64,000 nucleotides of DNA from Spiroplasma clarkii (GCF_002795265.1 NZ_CP024870.1:310001-374000), one strand, 5' to 3'; counted from the stretch's first letter, positions 21,925 to 34,511 are shown. Notes: generated from the letters alone by a model not told the origin. Numbers and translations are program-made.

Positions 21925-23118
21925 ATGAAAAGTATATTAGTGCGTTATGGAGAACTAACTTTAAAGGGTAATAACCGCAGTGTTTTTATCACTAAATTGA
22001 TTCAAAATATTAAATTTAAGCTCAAACATTTAAAAGACTTTGTGGAATATAAAAAAGATTACAATAGTTTAACTATTAAGGTTAATGCTGAAAAATTAGA
22101 TGAGGTCACAGCAATTTTAACTTGTGTTTTTGGGATTTACTCAATTTCAATTGTTGAAATTGCTCCAAAAGAGACAGAAACAATCTTAGAAAAAACCTTA
22201 GCCATTGCTCAAAAGTTACCAACAGGAACTTTTAAAGTTGAAGTGGAAAGAAAAGATAAGAGTTTCGCAATAGCTTCAAATGATTTAAAGATCCAAATCG
22301 CTGGAAACATTTTACGTAATACTGAACATCTTAAAGTAGATGTTCATAAACCACTGAGTAAAATCAATGTTGTCATTAAAAGTGATGGAGTTTATATTTT
22401 TACTTCAAGAATTAATGCAGTTAAAGGGCTACCAGTTGGAGTTTCAGGCAAAGGTCTCAGCTTGTTAAGTGGGGGAATTGACTCTCCTGTTGCTAGTTAT
22501 TTAGCTATGAAAAGAGGAATGCAAGTGGACTTTTTACACTTCATGACTCCACCACACACCACCCCTGAGGCACTAAATAAGGTGTTTGAGCTAGCAAAAA
22601 CACTAGAGAAGTACAACCAATCAAGTTTTGCCCTTTATGTTTGTGATTTTGCAATGATCTTAAGAGAATTGATGCACATTAAAGATGAGTCATATCGAAT
22701 CACAATTATGCGTCGTATCTTTATTAGAATTGCTAACCAATTGGCTGAAAAAATCAAAGCCAAAGCTTTGATTACAGGAGAAAGTTTGGGACAAGTGGCT
22801 TCTCAAACCATTGAATCAATTAATGTTATCAATGTTACTTCAAAATTACCAATTTTAAGACCACTAATAACTTATGACAAAGAAGAAATTATCACCATTG
22901 CTCAAAAGATTAACACCTATGAAACTTCAGTCTTACCATTTGATGATGTTTGTTCTTTATATGTTCCTAAAAACCCAGTGACTAAACCAAAAATAGCAAT
23001 TGCTGAAATTCAAGAGCAGGACTTATTGCTTTCAGAACTGATTGATTATACAATTAATAAGAGTATTAAAAAGTATATTTTTAAAGAGGGTGAATTAGTT
23101 GAAAAAGCAGAAGGATAA
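21925..23118 (+). CDS. thiI: tRNA sulfurtransferase ThiI
   Basis: 397 residues. Makes 4-thiouridine at position 8 of tRNA. N-terminal ferredoxin-like and THUMP domains (residues ~1-165), then the PP-loop ATP pyrophosphatase motif SGGIDSPVASYLAMKRG (~182-198), and the conserved C-terminal region ITGESLGQVASQTIESINVI with RPLITYDKEEI. It lacks the rhodanese domain of the enterobacterial form, as is usual in Firmicutes, where a partner cysteine desulfurase supplies sulfur; no desulfurase gene is in the window. No UGA codons. RBS AGTGAGGT overlaps the end of the EzrA-like gene. Confidence 0.95.
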   Translation: MKSILVRYGELTLKGNNRSVFITKLIQNIKFKLKHLKDFVEYKKDYNSLTIKVNAEKLDEVTAILTCVFGIYSISIVEIAPKETETILEKTLAIAQKLPTGTFKVEVERKDKSFAIASNDLKIQIAGNILRNTEHLKVDVHKPLSKINVVIKSDGVYIFTSRINAVKGLPVGVSGKGLSLLSGGIDSPVASYLAMKRGMQVDFLHFMTPPHTTPEALNKVFELAKTLEKYNQSSFALYVCDFAMILRELMHIKDESYRITIMRRIFIRIANQLAEKIKAKALITGESLGQVASQTIESINVINVTSKLPILRPLITYDKEEIITIAQKINTYETSVLPFDDVCSLYVPKNPVTKPKIAIAEIQEQDLLLSELIDYTINKSIKKYIFKEGELVEKAEG

Positions 23119-23398
23119 GAGTGAAAAAAACACTAATAAGTATGGAGTTTTTAATGGTAATGTAATTAAAAGTGATACAATTGTTGCTGACACTGAATTT
23201 ATTATTGAACCATATAAAGATGAATCAATCACTATCACTCAAATTAGTGGTGATAGTTATAAGCGACAAAAGACCCTTGAAACTCCACCAAAAATTAAAA
23301 AAAAGTCAAAGAATAATTTAATTTATAAAATAATTGCCACAATTGTCATTGCATTGACTTTTGTTGGTGGTATAATTTTCTTAGCAGTAAGTAGTTAG
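23099..23398 (+). CDS. Hypothetical C-terminally anchored protein
   Basis: 99 residues, not recognised. TTG start at 23099, 20 bases inside thiI, with AGAGGGTG just upstream. Hydrophilic N-terminal 70 residues and one C-terminal membrane helix (IIATIVIALTFVGGIIFLAV), so tail-anchored. Ten bases before the J-domain gene; all belong to the EzrA-thiI transcript. Confidence 0.55.
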   Translation: MKKQKDKSEKNTNKYGVFNGNVIKSDTIVADTEFIIEPYKDESITITQISGDSYKRQKTLETPPKIKKKSKNNLIYKIIATIVIALTFVGGIIFLAVSS

Positions 23399-23408
23399 GT
23401 GATGAAAA

Positions 23409-23837
23409 ATGGAAGAGTTATTTAAAATTTTGTTTGCAGTTATAAGAGTGTTTTTGATTTTCTTTTTCCTGGACTTACTAAGATTTGGTTCACGAAGAAG
23501 AAATCGAAGTTATAGAAAAAGTCAGTATGGCAGCAATAGAATGTATGAAGATGATCAATTTGGACAACAAAATCAAGGTCATTCAAATGCAGATTATCAA
23601 AATGAAGATTTTTATGATACTTCAATGAACACAAATTCAAAAAGTATTTTAGATGAAGCTTATTCAGTTTTTGGTTTGAGCAAAAATGCTTCAACAGAGG
23701 AAGTAAAGCGAAAATATCGAGAATTAGCAAAAAAATATCACCCAGATAAAAATCAAGGTAATATTGAAGCTCAAGCTGAGATGACAAAAATTAATAATGC
23801 TTATGAAACAATTATGCAACGTAAAGTTCAGCATTAG
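23409..23837 (+). CDS. Membrane-anchored J-domain protein
   Basis: 142 residues. An N-terminal membrane helix (~7-24, ILFAVIRVFLIFFFLDLL) is followed by a Gln/Asn/Ser-rich linker and a C-terminal J domain (~75-140) with the essential HPD (KYHPDKNQGN, His ~111). J domains stimulate the ATPase of DnaK; there is no G/F region or zinc domain, so it is a DjlA/DnaJ-like accessory and not DnaJ itself. ATG follows AGGTGATGAAA. A terminator follows. Confidence 0.85.
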   Translation: MEELFKILFAVIRVFLIFFFLDLLRFGSRRRNRSYRKSQYGSNRMYEDDQFGQQNQGHSNADYQNEDFYDTSMNTNSKSILDEAYSVFGLSKNASTEEVKRKYRELAKKYHPDKNQGNIEAQAEMTKINNAYETIMQRKVQH

Positions 23838-23840
23838 AAC

Positions 23841-23872
23841 AAAAAAGTTATCAAGATGATAACTTTTTTAAT
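23841..23872 (+). terminator. Terminator
   Basis: AAAAAAGTTATC / GATAACTTTTTT hairpin with a 4-base loop after the J-domain gene. Confidence 0.85.
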
Positions 23873-23904
23873 AATTGTGTAAAATTATAATGCGGAGGTT
23901 TAAT

Positions 23905-26901
23905 ATGAAATATACAAATTTAATTAATGTCCAATCTTGTTATAATTTTTTAAATTCAACAATAAAACCTCAAGATTATTTGGGATTTTTAGCAACTAAT
24001 AATTTGAAAGTAGGATTTTATGCAGATTTAAACACTATGTATGGTGCTGCAGAATTTGTCGAACTTGCTTTGAACTATGACATTAAACCAATAATTGGGG
24101 TAGCTTTTGAGCTAACCTATGGTAGAATTCATTTTTTTGCAAAAAACCACATAGGCTATCAAGTTATTTCAAAACTCTCTTCAATTGCATGTGTTGATGA
24201 AAAAATTGACATTGACCATTTAGAGTCAGAGATATTTAAGTCAACTTATGACTATGATAATGTTTGAGTAATTTTTTCACCAAGTGTAGAAAACTATGTT
24301 CATTTTAAGGAAAAAATTGAAGATAGGTTCAAAACAAATCTATTTTTTGGAATTACCAAAACAAATAGTGTTTGAATTTCAAAAAATGTCCAAAATGTAG
24401 TTTTTGCTAATGAAATTAATTTTTTAAATGAGGAAGATTTTTTTGTCCAAAAGGTTTTAAAAGCCATTAAAGATGGGACCACTTTATCTGAAACTAACAA
24501 TCCTGAAAAAAACTATTATTATGATAGTGAAAGAGTCAGCAAATATATTAATCTAGAAGTTCACAATCAAAACATTACCTTAATCACCAACAACACAAAC
24601 ACTGATGTCATTAATAGTGGGGTTGATCATTTTTTAACATACCCAAATTCTAAAAATATCCCCTCAAAAAATTACTTGCAAAACTTATGTGAAACTGCTT
24701 TGGATAATTTAACAAATATTGATCGTCAAGAGTACCTTAATCGATTAAATTATGAAGTTGAAGTCATTGCTTCAATGGGTTTTATTGATTATTTTTTAGT
24801 TGTTGCTGATATGATTTGGTATGCAGAGTCAAAAAACATTTTAGTTGGACCAGGAAGGGGATCTGCAGCAGGGAGTTTAGTGGCATTTTTATTAGGAATC
24901 ACTAAATTAGATCCCATCAAATGTGAACTTTTGTTTGAAAGATTTTTAAATCCAGAAAGAATTACAAAACCTGACATTGACATCGACTTTCAAGATGATA
25001 AAAGAGATTTAATTTTAGAATATTTATTTGAAAAATATGGAGCTCAACATTTTGCAACCATTACCACTTTCCAAACAATTGGAATTAAAAACGCCATCCG
25101 AGATTGTGGTCGAGTTTTTGAATTAGAAGCAGATGTCATAAACACAATGTCAAAACAAGTTAGAGATGGTAATGTTAAGGACTTACAAAAAGCAATTGGT
25201 GAATCTGATTATCTTCAAAAATGTCAACAAAAATATAGTGAAGTTTTTGAAATAATGCAAAAAATAATTGGTTTACCAAGACAAACTGGAACTCATGCTG
25301 CTGGAGTAGTATTTTGTGATGATATGTTGAATGAAATTGTCCCAACCAAGGTTGGGATTAATGGGATTGCTCAAACCCAATTTCCAATGAACTATTTAGA
25401 AAAAATTGGTTTGATAAAAACTGATATTTTAGGTTTGCGAAACCTATCAACTATTCAAGAAATTTTAAGCTCAGTTAAAACTTCAACTAAAAAAACTTTA
25501 AAACTTAATGAAATACCTTTGAATGATAAAAACACTTTTGAACTTTTAAGAGCAGGAGATACTAGTGGAATTTTTCAACTAGAGTCATCAGGAATGACTG
25601 AAGTCTTAAAAAAAATGAAAGTAAATAGTATTGATGATATCGCCATCACAAGTTCTTTGTATCGTCCTGGTCCACAAGAAAATATCCCTGTTTTTATTGC
25701 TCGTAAAAATGGACTTGATAAAAAGTATCAAATTGATAAAAATTTACAAGAAATTTTGGGAAAAACCTATGGTATCATTGTTTATCAAGAACAAGTAATG
25801 ATGATTTTACAAACTGTTGCAGGTTTAAGTTTAGCTAGAGCAGATATTGTGCGACGAGCAATGGGGAAAAAAGATGCAGTTTTAATGCATGATTTTCAAG
25901 AAGAATTTGTTAAGGGAGCAGTAAAAAAAGGTTATGAAAGCAAACAAGCCTTTGAACTTTGAAATTACATTGAGAAATTTGCCCAATATGGGTTTAATAA
26001 ATCACATGCCTTAGCCTATTCATTAGTAAGTTACTGAATGGCCTATCTAAAAACAAATTACAAGGCTGAGTTTTATTGTTCATTACTGAATGGGGTTATT
26101 GGCAATGATCATAAAACTGCACAATATTTAACAGAACTTCGTAATTTAGGTTATAAAATTAATGGACCAAATATTAAAAACCCTAACAGTATTTATTATT
26201 TTGCAAACAGTATGATCAATATTCCTTTAAATGTCATTAAAGGAATTGGTCCTGAATTCATTAAAATAATTAAAAAAATCTTTAGTGAAGACAAAAGTAG
26301 TTTAAATTCATTATTAAAAATTTTAGCAAAACTTAGTGGAAATGGTTTAACTGAGCAAAGATACACTGCCTTAGTATTTGGTGGTGCTTTTGACAGTTAT
26401 GGGTTTTCAAGAAGATGCCTTATGGCATATCGAGATTTAATTTTAAATCTAGCACAAGTTAGTGCAGTGGAAGGTTTTGCAGATTTAGAACTAGATCTAC
26501 CAACCAATTTAAAAGATCGCTTGGAAATAAATGCAGACTATGAAAAAGAATACTTGGGATTTTATTTAACTTCACACCCAGTGGCAGCAGTTAGAAAAAT
26601 GTTAGTAAAAAGTGAAAATTTATTTTATGTTGCAAATTTAACTAAAAAAGATATAGTTTGTGATATCCTAGTAAGGATAGACAACTTAATTACCAAAGTT
26701 GATAAAAATGGTAAAAAAATGTGTTTTTTAGATGTTTCTGATGAAACAGGGACAATTGGTGTCACAATTTTTGCTTCACAATATGAAACTATGCAAAATC
26801 AAATTGGTTTATCAAAATATTTGGTAATTAAAGTTAAAACTCAAAGTTATAATGACAAAATTACTTGTGTCTTAGAAACCATTAAAAAAGTTATTAAGTA
26901 A
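23905..26901 (+). CDS. dnaE: DNA polymerase III alpha subunit, DnaE type
   Basis: 998 residues, replicative polymerase. Catalytic aspartates in TKPDIDIDFQDD (~residue 356), the GPGRGSAAGSLVAFLLGI finger, GFIDYFLVVADMI, and the late KVKTQSYNDKITCVLE OB-fold end. The N-terminal PHP domain is short and lacks the usual metal-binding HLH/HSEYS motif (it reads NVQSCYNFLNS), so this domain looks inactive. Start at ATG 23905 after GGAGG; an in-frame ATG at 23875 has no RBS. Mollicutes usually also carry polC elsewhere. UGA-Trp codons lie in the N-terminal third and around 25960 and 26036. polA follows. Confidence 0.95.
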
Positions 26902-26928
26902 ATAGCTTTTTAAAACAAGGAGAAGTGT

Positions 26929-29619
26929 ATGACAAAAAAAATATTATTAGTTGATGGTAATGCTTTAATTTTTCGAGCTTTTTATAGTTCTTATGGACGT
27001 ACTAATTTAACCACAAGAGATGGTACTCCCACCAATGCAGTTTATTCATTTATCAATATGCTGTTTAATATCATTAAACAAAATAATTACTATGATATTA
27101 AAGTGGCTTTTGATTTAGGTAAAAAAACCTTTCGTCATGATAAACTTGATGATTATAAAGCTGGTAGAGCAAAAACTCCTCCTGAACTAATTACACAATT
27201 TCCAATTGTTAGAGAGTTTTTAACTAGTGCAAAAATTGACTGGTATGAAATTGAAAACTATGAAGCAGATGATATCATCGGAACAATGTCAGACCAATTA
27301 AAAAATGATCTTGAAAATGAAATTCACATTTTAACAAGTGACCAGGACATGTACCAATTAATTGCAGACAATGTTTTTGTATTGGCTCCTCAAACTGGAA
27401 CAAGTGACTTACTAGTTTATGATAAAGTTCGACTTTTTGAAAAATGAGGAATTGCTCCTGAACAAGTAATTGACTATAAGGGTTTACGAGGCGACTCATC
27501 AGATAACATCAAGGGAGTTAGTGGAATTGGTGAAAAGGGAGCCAAAGAATTACTACAAGAATTTAAAGATCTTGATGGAATTTATGCAAATATTGAACAA
27601 GTCAAAGGTGCTAAAAAACAAAAATTAATTGATGGCAAAGATAATGCTTATCTTTCAAAAGAGATTGCCACAATTCACTTAGATGTTCCTGGTTTAACTT
27701 ATACACTTCGAGATACTCAAATCAACTTTGAAGACTTAAAAGATTTTTTCTTAAAATATGAAATGAACTCATTTATTAAAAAATATGGTTATGAAACTCA
27801 GGTTGAAGAAGTTAAAATCGAAATCACAACAATTTCAAAATGAGAAGCACAATTTAGTGATGAAGAAAATTATATTTATTTAGAAACACTTGATGAAAAT
27901 TATCATCACCCTGACTTGATTGGAATGGGAATTGTTAATTCAAAAGGTAACTTTGTTTATATTTTTGATTATATGAGTGAAAAAAATATTTTCAATTGAC
28001 AAGAAAATATTGTTGATGAAGAGTTTCAAAAATTTTTACTAACTAAAAAATTCAAAAGTTATGATTTGAAAAAAACTTTATATTGTTTACAAGATTTAGG
28101 ATATAAAATTAAGACTGAGCAATTTACTTATGACATGATGATTGCAGCTTATGTTTTAAATTCAAATGTTAAATCAAACTTTGAATCACATTTAAATTTA
28201 ATTGACTCAAGCATTGAGATTAAAACTTTTGATGAGATTTTCGGCAAAGGTGTTAAAAAAACTAAACAAATTAATAAAGATATTAGAAACCAATATCTAA
28301 TTAATCATGCTTTGGCAATAAAACAGTTGGAGACCGAAATTATCAAAAAACTACATGAATCAGAACAGTTTGAACTTTATCAAGAAATTGAACTACCTTT
28401 ATGTTTTGCTCTTTTAGCAATGGAACAAGAAGGAGTTTTAATTGATCGCCAAGAGTTGAAAAGTCAGTCACAAAATATTTTAGAACAATTAAATAATTTA
28501 GAACAACAAGCTAGTAAAATTGTTCACGATGCTGGATTTGAATTGATAAATTTTGCTTCACCAAAACAATTAAAAGAACTTTTGTTTGATAAATTGAAAT
28601 TACCCGATAACAAAAAAGGTAGTACAGACAAAGAGGTGCTGGATGAATTGTTGGGTCTGCACCCAATTGTTGAAGTTTTACAACAAATTAGAAAGTACCA
28701 AAAATTATATTCAACATATTTAAAAGGATTTGAAAAATTTATTTTCTTTGATAATAAAGTGCATACGATTTATAATCAAACTTTAACCAACACAGGGCGA
28801 TTAAGTTCTCAAGATCCAAATTTACAAAATATTTCTGTGCGTGACCCTGATCAAAAACAAGTTCGTAAAATCTTTATTGTTGAACCAGGTTACACTTTCT
28901 TAAGTTATGATTATTCACAAATTGAATTGCGTGTTTTAGCAGATTTCGCAGATGAAAAAGTTTTAATTGAAGCTTATAATTCAGGAGTTGATATTCATGA
29001 ACTTGCTGCTAGAAACATTTTTGATTTACCAACATCAGTAAAAGTTACATCTGAACAAAGAAGAATTGCTAAAGTATTTAACTTCGGAATTTTGTATGGA
29101 CTTACAAAATATGGTTTAGCTAAAGATTTAAAAATTTCTCACCTTGACGCTCAAAAGTACATTGATGCTTATAACAAAACTTTCCCAAGTGTGGAAACAT
29201 ACAAAAAACAAATTGTTGAATTTGGAATGAACAATGGTTATGTGAAAACACTAGCAAATCGTCGTCGCTACATTTATGAATTGCAAAGTAGCAATTATAT
29301 GTTGCGTGAATTTGGTAAAAGGGCTGCTATTAATGCTCCAATTCAAGGTACTGCAGCAGATATTATTAAAATTGCTATGATTGATGTTCATAATTGGTTG
29401 TTAAAGAATGATTCAACTGCAAGACTTGTGGCTCAAATTCATGATGAATTAATAATTAAAGTCAAAACTAGTGAGATTGAAAAATATCAAGCAATTATTA
29501 AAGAAATGATGGATAATTCTTATAATAGATTATTTGAAATTATCAAAATTGCTCGCCAAGCAAAAGTGCCATTAGAAGTAAATGGATCAGTTGGAACCAA
29601 CTGATTTGAATTAAAATAG
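26929..29619 (+). CDS. polA: DNA polymerase I
   Basis: 896 residues. N-terminal 5'-3' nuclease (~1-290; VDGNALIFRAFYSS, EADDIIGT, LTSDQDMYQL), a degenerate 3'-5' exonuclease-like middle that lacks the DxE of proofreading enzymes (YIYLETLDE), and a complete polymerase domain: SYDYSQIELRVLA (~659), RRIAKVFNFGILYG, and QIHDELI (~836). So it should excise primers but not proofread. UGA-Trp at 27445-27447, 27841-27843, 27997-27999 and 29602-29604. AAGGAG RBS. mutM follows by 10 bases, as in Bacillus. Confidence 0.96.
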
Positions 29620-29629
29620 AGGTGAAGTT

Positions 29630-30457
29630 ATGCCAGAATTACCAGAAGTTGAAACTGTTGTCAGAATTTTAAGAACTAAAATTCTTGGGGAACAGATTCT
29701 TGATGTTAAAGTTTATCTAAACAAATTTATCAAGGGAAATATTGATATTCCTGAATTCAGAAAAGATATTGTAGGTAGAACCATTGCTGGGATTGAAAGA
29801 ATTGGGAAAAACATTATTTTTGAACTACAAGATAAAGTTTTAATCAGCCATTTGAGAATGACAGGCAAGTGATTTGTTTTTAACAAAGCAAACTTTTTTG
29901 AATCTCCACATCATTTGGCAGTATTTACTTTAAGTCATGATAAAATCTTAGCTTTTCATGATGTCAGAAAATTTGGTACTTTCCATTACCAAGATCAAGA
30001 GACTTATAAAACTATTGATCCAATTAATAAAGTAGCCTTAGAACCTTTGGACTCAAAGGTAAATGGGGAATATTTACAAGCAAAAATGCAAAAATCTGCA
30101 AGACACATTAAAACCCTACTGCTAGATCAAACTTTAGTAGCAGGAATTGGTAATATTTATGCTGATGAAATTTTATTTGCTTCTAAAATAAACCCTTTAA
30201 AGTTAGGTAATCAACTTGACTTGAGTGAGTACACTCAAATAGCTCAGAATGCCACTTTAATCTTGAAAAAAGCAATTGAATATGGAGGCACAACCATTAA
30301 TTCCTACCAATCTGAACAAGGAGTTGATGGACGTTTTCAAAGAGAATTACAAGTCCACACTAGAGCAGGTCAAAATTGTTATTTATGTGGAAGTAAAATT
30401 GTCAAAATTAAGGTTAATGGTCGAGGAACATATTATTGTCCAAAATGTCAGTTTTAA
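29630..30457 (+). CDS. mutM: Formamidopyrimidine-DNA glycosylase
   Basis: 275 residues. Removes 8-oxoguanine and other oxidised bases. Starts with the catalytic MPELPEVETV (Pro2 nucleophile, Glu3); Lys ~57 in RIGKNIIFEL region; helix-two-turn-helix part LLDQTLVAGIGNIYADEILF; a C-terminal zinc finger with four cysteines in CYLCGSKI and YYCPKCQF. UGA-Trp at 29870-29872. Directly after polA (polA-mutM pairing is Firmicutes-wide). ATG after GAGGTGAAGTT. Confidence 0.96.
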
Positions 30458-30480
30458 ATTCTTATATGTGGAAAACTCAT

Positions 30481-30507
30481 AAAACACCTTTGTTTATGGT
30501 GTTTTTT
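30481..30507 (+). terminator. Terminator of dnaE-polA-mutM
   Basis: AAACACC / GGTGTTT hairpin with a 9-base loop and seven Ts. Confidence 0.8.
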
Positions 30508-30628
30508 TATAACTTTAACTAACAAATTTATCAATTTTTTTTAAAAGTAATTCTTTTTATATCAAACTGAGATTATTTTTAATATCATTAATACTAAGAA
30601 GAGAAATCAACCAAGGAGATACACCATA

Positions 30629-31897
30629 ATGGAAAAATATGTTTATAAAGTAGTTTTAAAAAACTCAATTTCAGCGCTTGATCAAAAAGTATTAACTTAT
30701 TTATATTTACCAATTATTGGTGCTAAGGCCATGGCTTTATATCAATTTTTAGCATATGAATATGAAAGCATCAAAGAACTGCGTAATATGAAAATTACTG
30801 AAGAGAGAATTTTAAAAAACCTTGGTTATTCTGAGGATGCTTTAGATAAACAATGTAAAAAGCTAGAAGCACTTAATTTATTAGAAATTCTTCAAAACAA
30901 TAAAAAACAGCATAAAATTTATAATGTTTATGCTCCCTTAGAACCAAGTGATTTTTTTGCCAATAAAATTTTTAGTGCCTTATTGTTGAAAAACACATCA
31001 AAAGATGACTTTGATATTGCTCGTTTTATTTTTAAAGATGAAGGTGATCTTCTTGATGAACAAGGTTACATTAAAAGAGTAACCAGTATTTCTGATGTCT
31101 TTACCAATGTTCAAGATTTAGAAGTTGCAGTTATCCCCAAAGGTATTAAATCAAAACCAAAAAAATCAAATCCATGTGTTAAAGAGTTAGATTGAGCAAC
31201 AATTACTTGTGAACTTGAAAAAAGCAATATTATCATGAAGAAAAATGATAAAACTATGAAATTGATTGAAGAAGTTTATACTTTGTATAAAGTACCAGTT
31301 GATAAGATTTTAAAAACTGTTATTGAAGCTTATAATAAAAACACATTAAGAATTGATGAAGAGTTGCTGTATGCTCATTTAAGTTCTGAAATTCAAAATG
31401 CAGAAGTAACTGCTTTAGCAATGAAATTTGACCCAAAAGCCAATATGTTTGCAAATCAAAAAATGAAAATTTTTGAATTTGAAAGTCTAGAACCTGAAGA
31501 TTATTTAACTCAATTAATGAATGTAAGTCTACTAGATCAAGATAAAGAAAACTTAATTAAAAAATTGCGTGATGTTTATAAAATGAGAAATTCTGTAATC
31601 AATTGTTTATTAGATTTTTCATATTATAAAAATAATGGTAATGTTGTACCAAACTATTTGTATAAAATTGCAGCCACAATGAATGAACTTAGCATAAAAA
31701 CTGCAGATGCAGCCATGGTTTATTTAAAAGAAGCTGTCAAAAATGCTAACAAGCCTAAATTTAAAAGTACAATTTTAACAGCTGCACCAACAAATAATGA
31801 TGCTAATTTGTGAAATCTACCTCAAGACCCAAATGGGTACAAGGTAAGTGAAGTGATTGATGAAGAATCATTTATAGAAGTTTGAGGTAATTCATAA
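30629..31897 (+). CDS. dnaB: Replication initiation and membrane attachment protein DnaB
   Basis: 422 residues. Firmicutes DnaB (not the helicase) helps DnaI load the replicative helicase at the origin. N-terminal winged-helix segment ALDQKVLTYLYLPIIGAKAM, and C-terminal DnaB_2-type helical repeats (RNSVINCLLDFSYYKNNGNV). UGA-Trp at 31193-31195, 31811-31813 and 31883-31885. RBS AAGGAG. Ends TCATAATGG, so the dnaI start overlaps its stop. Sits with dnaI as in all Firmicutes. Confidence 0.88.
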
Positions 31898-32793
31898 TGG
31901 ACTATAAAACTTCGCCATTTGTAGACAAAATAATTGAAATCAAAACTTCAAAGCACATCCCTGATGAAGTAATCAATGATAATTTAATGATTATTGAAGA
32001 GTTTTTACAAAACCACATTAAATGCACTCCTGGACCAATGAGTGACTGCCAGCAATTAATTGCTGGCGAAGAAGAGCGTTTGGCATATGAAAATGGATAC
32101 ATTTATATTCGCTTTAATCATTGTGCTCACTGGTTACATGACAATAAATACTACTTGTTGACTCGAAATTTTTTATATGCAAATTATAACGTTTTAGATT
32201 TTACCCAAACTTTTACAGATTATCTAGAAGAACACAAAAACTTATCAAATGATGAGAAAAAAGAAATTTATGGAAATAGTTTAGCTTTGTTAAAGAAAAA
32301 TCTAGAAAATGAAAAAGAGTGAAAAGGGTTATATATCACTGGGAAATTTGGAGTAGGAAAAACTTATCTATTAAAATGTGTTGCTAACACATATGCTTTT
32401 AACAATAAAACAGTTGTATTTTTAACTGCCAATGAACTAATAAAAGTTGCTAAAGAAGTAATCTCAAAAGAAGATCAATCTGCTTATTATCAACTTGAAA
32501 AAAAATGTCTAAAAGCAGATTTACTAGTTTTAGATGATATTGGTGCTGAATCGGTTTCAGAGTGAAGTCGAGATGAAATTTTATTTGGCATTTTAAATCA
32601 CAGGATGGAATACAAAAAAACCACTTACTTTTCTTCAAACAAAGATCTAGCTGCACTTGAAAAAAGTTACATTAACAAAAAGGCTTTAAGCAATTATGTT
32701 AAAGATGAACAATTAAAAGCAGCACGGTTAGTTGAAAGAATTAAAGCTTTAACCAAAGAAGTCACAATTAAAGGTTATAACAAACGTTACTAA
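31897..32793 (+). CDS. dnaI: Primosomal protein DnaI, helicase loader
   Basis: 298 residues. AAA+ ATPase that loads the replicative helicase with DnaB. N-terminal domain with Cys/His residues (CTPGPMSDCQ, RFNHCAHW) typical of the DnaI helicase-binding zinc region; Walker A ITGKFGVGKT (~147-156); Walker B LLVLDDIGAE (~209); sensor 1 TYFSSNKDL and an arginine finger region ERIKAL. UGA-Trp at 32320-32322 and 32563-32565. TAATG overlap with dnaB. A terminator follows. Confidence 0.95.
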
Positions 32794-32825
32794 TAGTGTG
32801 GAAAATATTCCACACTAATTTTTTT
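32794..32825 (+). terminator. Terminator of dnaB-dnaI
   Basis: TAGTGTGGAA / TTCCACACTA hairpin with a short AT loop and a T run. Confidence 0.9.
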
Positions 32826-32864
32826 GCTGTGGAAAAAGAAGAAAAAAAAATTATCTTGATTTTA

Positions 32865-32894
32865 TTGTAAAAAAGGGACTATTGGGAATATAAT
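32865..32894 (+). promoter_or_regulatory. gapA promoter
   Basis: TTGTAA (32865-32870), 18 bases, TATAAT (32889-32894), followed by the gapA RBS AAAGGAAATAG. Confidence 0.7.
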
Positions 32895-32904
32895 AAGAAA
32901 GTGA

Positions 32905-33936
<1,032 letters not shown>

Positions 33937-33943
33937 TTTGTGC

Positions 33944-33995
33944 AAAAAACATATTTTCCCTACGATTATATTATTGAGGTGAAAATATGTTTTTT
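33944..33995 (+). promoter_or_regulatory. Perfect hairpin at the start of the Panacea gene (also possible gapA terminator)
   Basis: Perfect 15-base arms: AAAAAACATATTTTC (33944-33958) and GAAAATATGTTTTTT (33981-33995), loop of 22 bases (33959-33980). The right arm contains the ATG start (33987-33989); the RBS GAGGT (33976-33980) is at the end of the loop. The U-run on the right arm makes it a plausible gapA terminator, and the same structure can hide the start codon. Confidence 0.8.
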
Positions 33996-34511
33996 TATTT
34001 AAAAGCTGATTTTATACAGTATGTAATAAATCTAATTTATCAAGTAAACAAGAGAGTCAATTGTAAAATTACTCAAATCCAAATCCAAAAAATTATTTAC
34101 ATAGTTTATGCTTATTTCTTGTTATTTGTCAAACCAATTGCTAAAATTGACTTCGAAACTTGACGCTGAGGTCCTGTAATTTATGTTTTATGAAAAACTC
34201 AAACAAAATTCAAAGCCCATAATGTTAAATTAGAATTTGATCAAAATATTACTAACCAATATCAAGATGCTGATATTGAAAGTTTATGTTTAAAAATCAT
34301 TGAGTTTATGCTAAAAATGCAAACTTGAGACATTGTAGAAATTTGTCATGAGCAAACTCCTTGAAAAAAACTTTATGTTCCTAATCGAAATATTAAAATT
34401 AAGGATGAAGACATTTATAAATTTCACAAAACTCATCCTGACAATTTTTTTGATTACTTACATTTTGTAATTGAAAATCACAAAAAACAAGATAACTTGC
34501 TAAAAAATTAG
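33987..34511 (+). CDS. Panacea (DUF4065) domain protein
   Basis: 174 residues, broken by UGA codons under the standard code. The body reads YAYFLLFVKPIAKIDFETWR, then WGPVIYVLW, and later DIVEICHEQTPWKKLY. The 'W-x-GPV' and 'H-E-x-T-PW' pair is the hallmark of Panacea/DUF4065 (SocA-like) proteins, many of them antitoxins paired with diverse toxins. No toxin gene is next to it: it lies between gapA and pgk on the same strand and has its own terminator, so it is an orphan or has lost its partner. The first ~20 residues, MFFYLKADFIQYVIN, are not typical of the family. Confidence 0.65.

Noticed and set aside
23440-23787. Minus-strand ORF opposite the J-domain gene
   Set aside because: No RBS; the plus-strand gene with HPD motif is clear.
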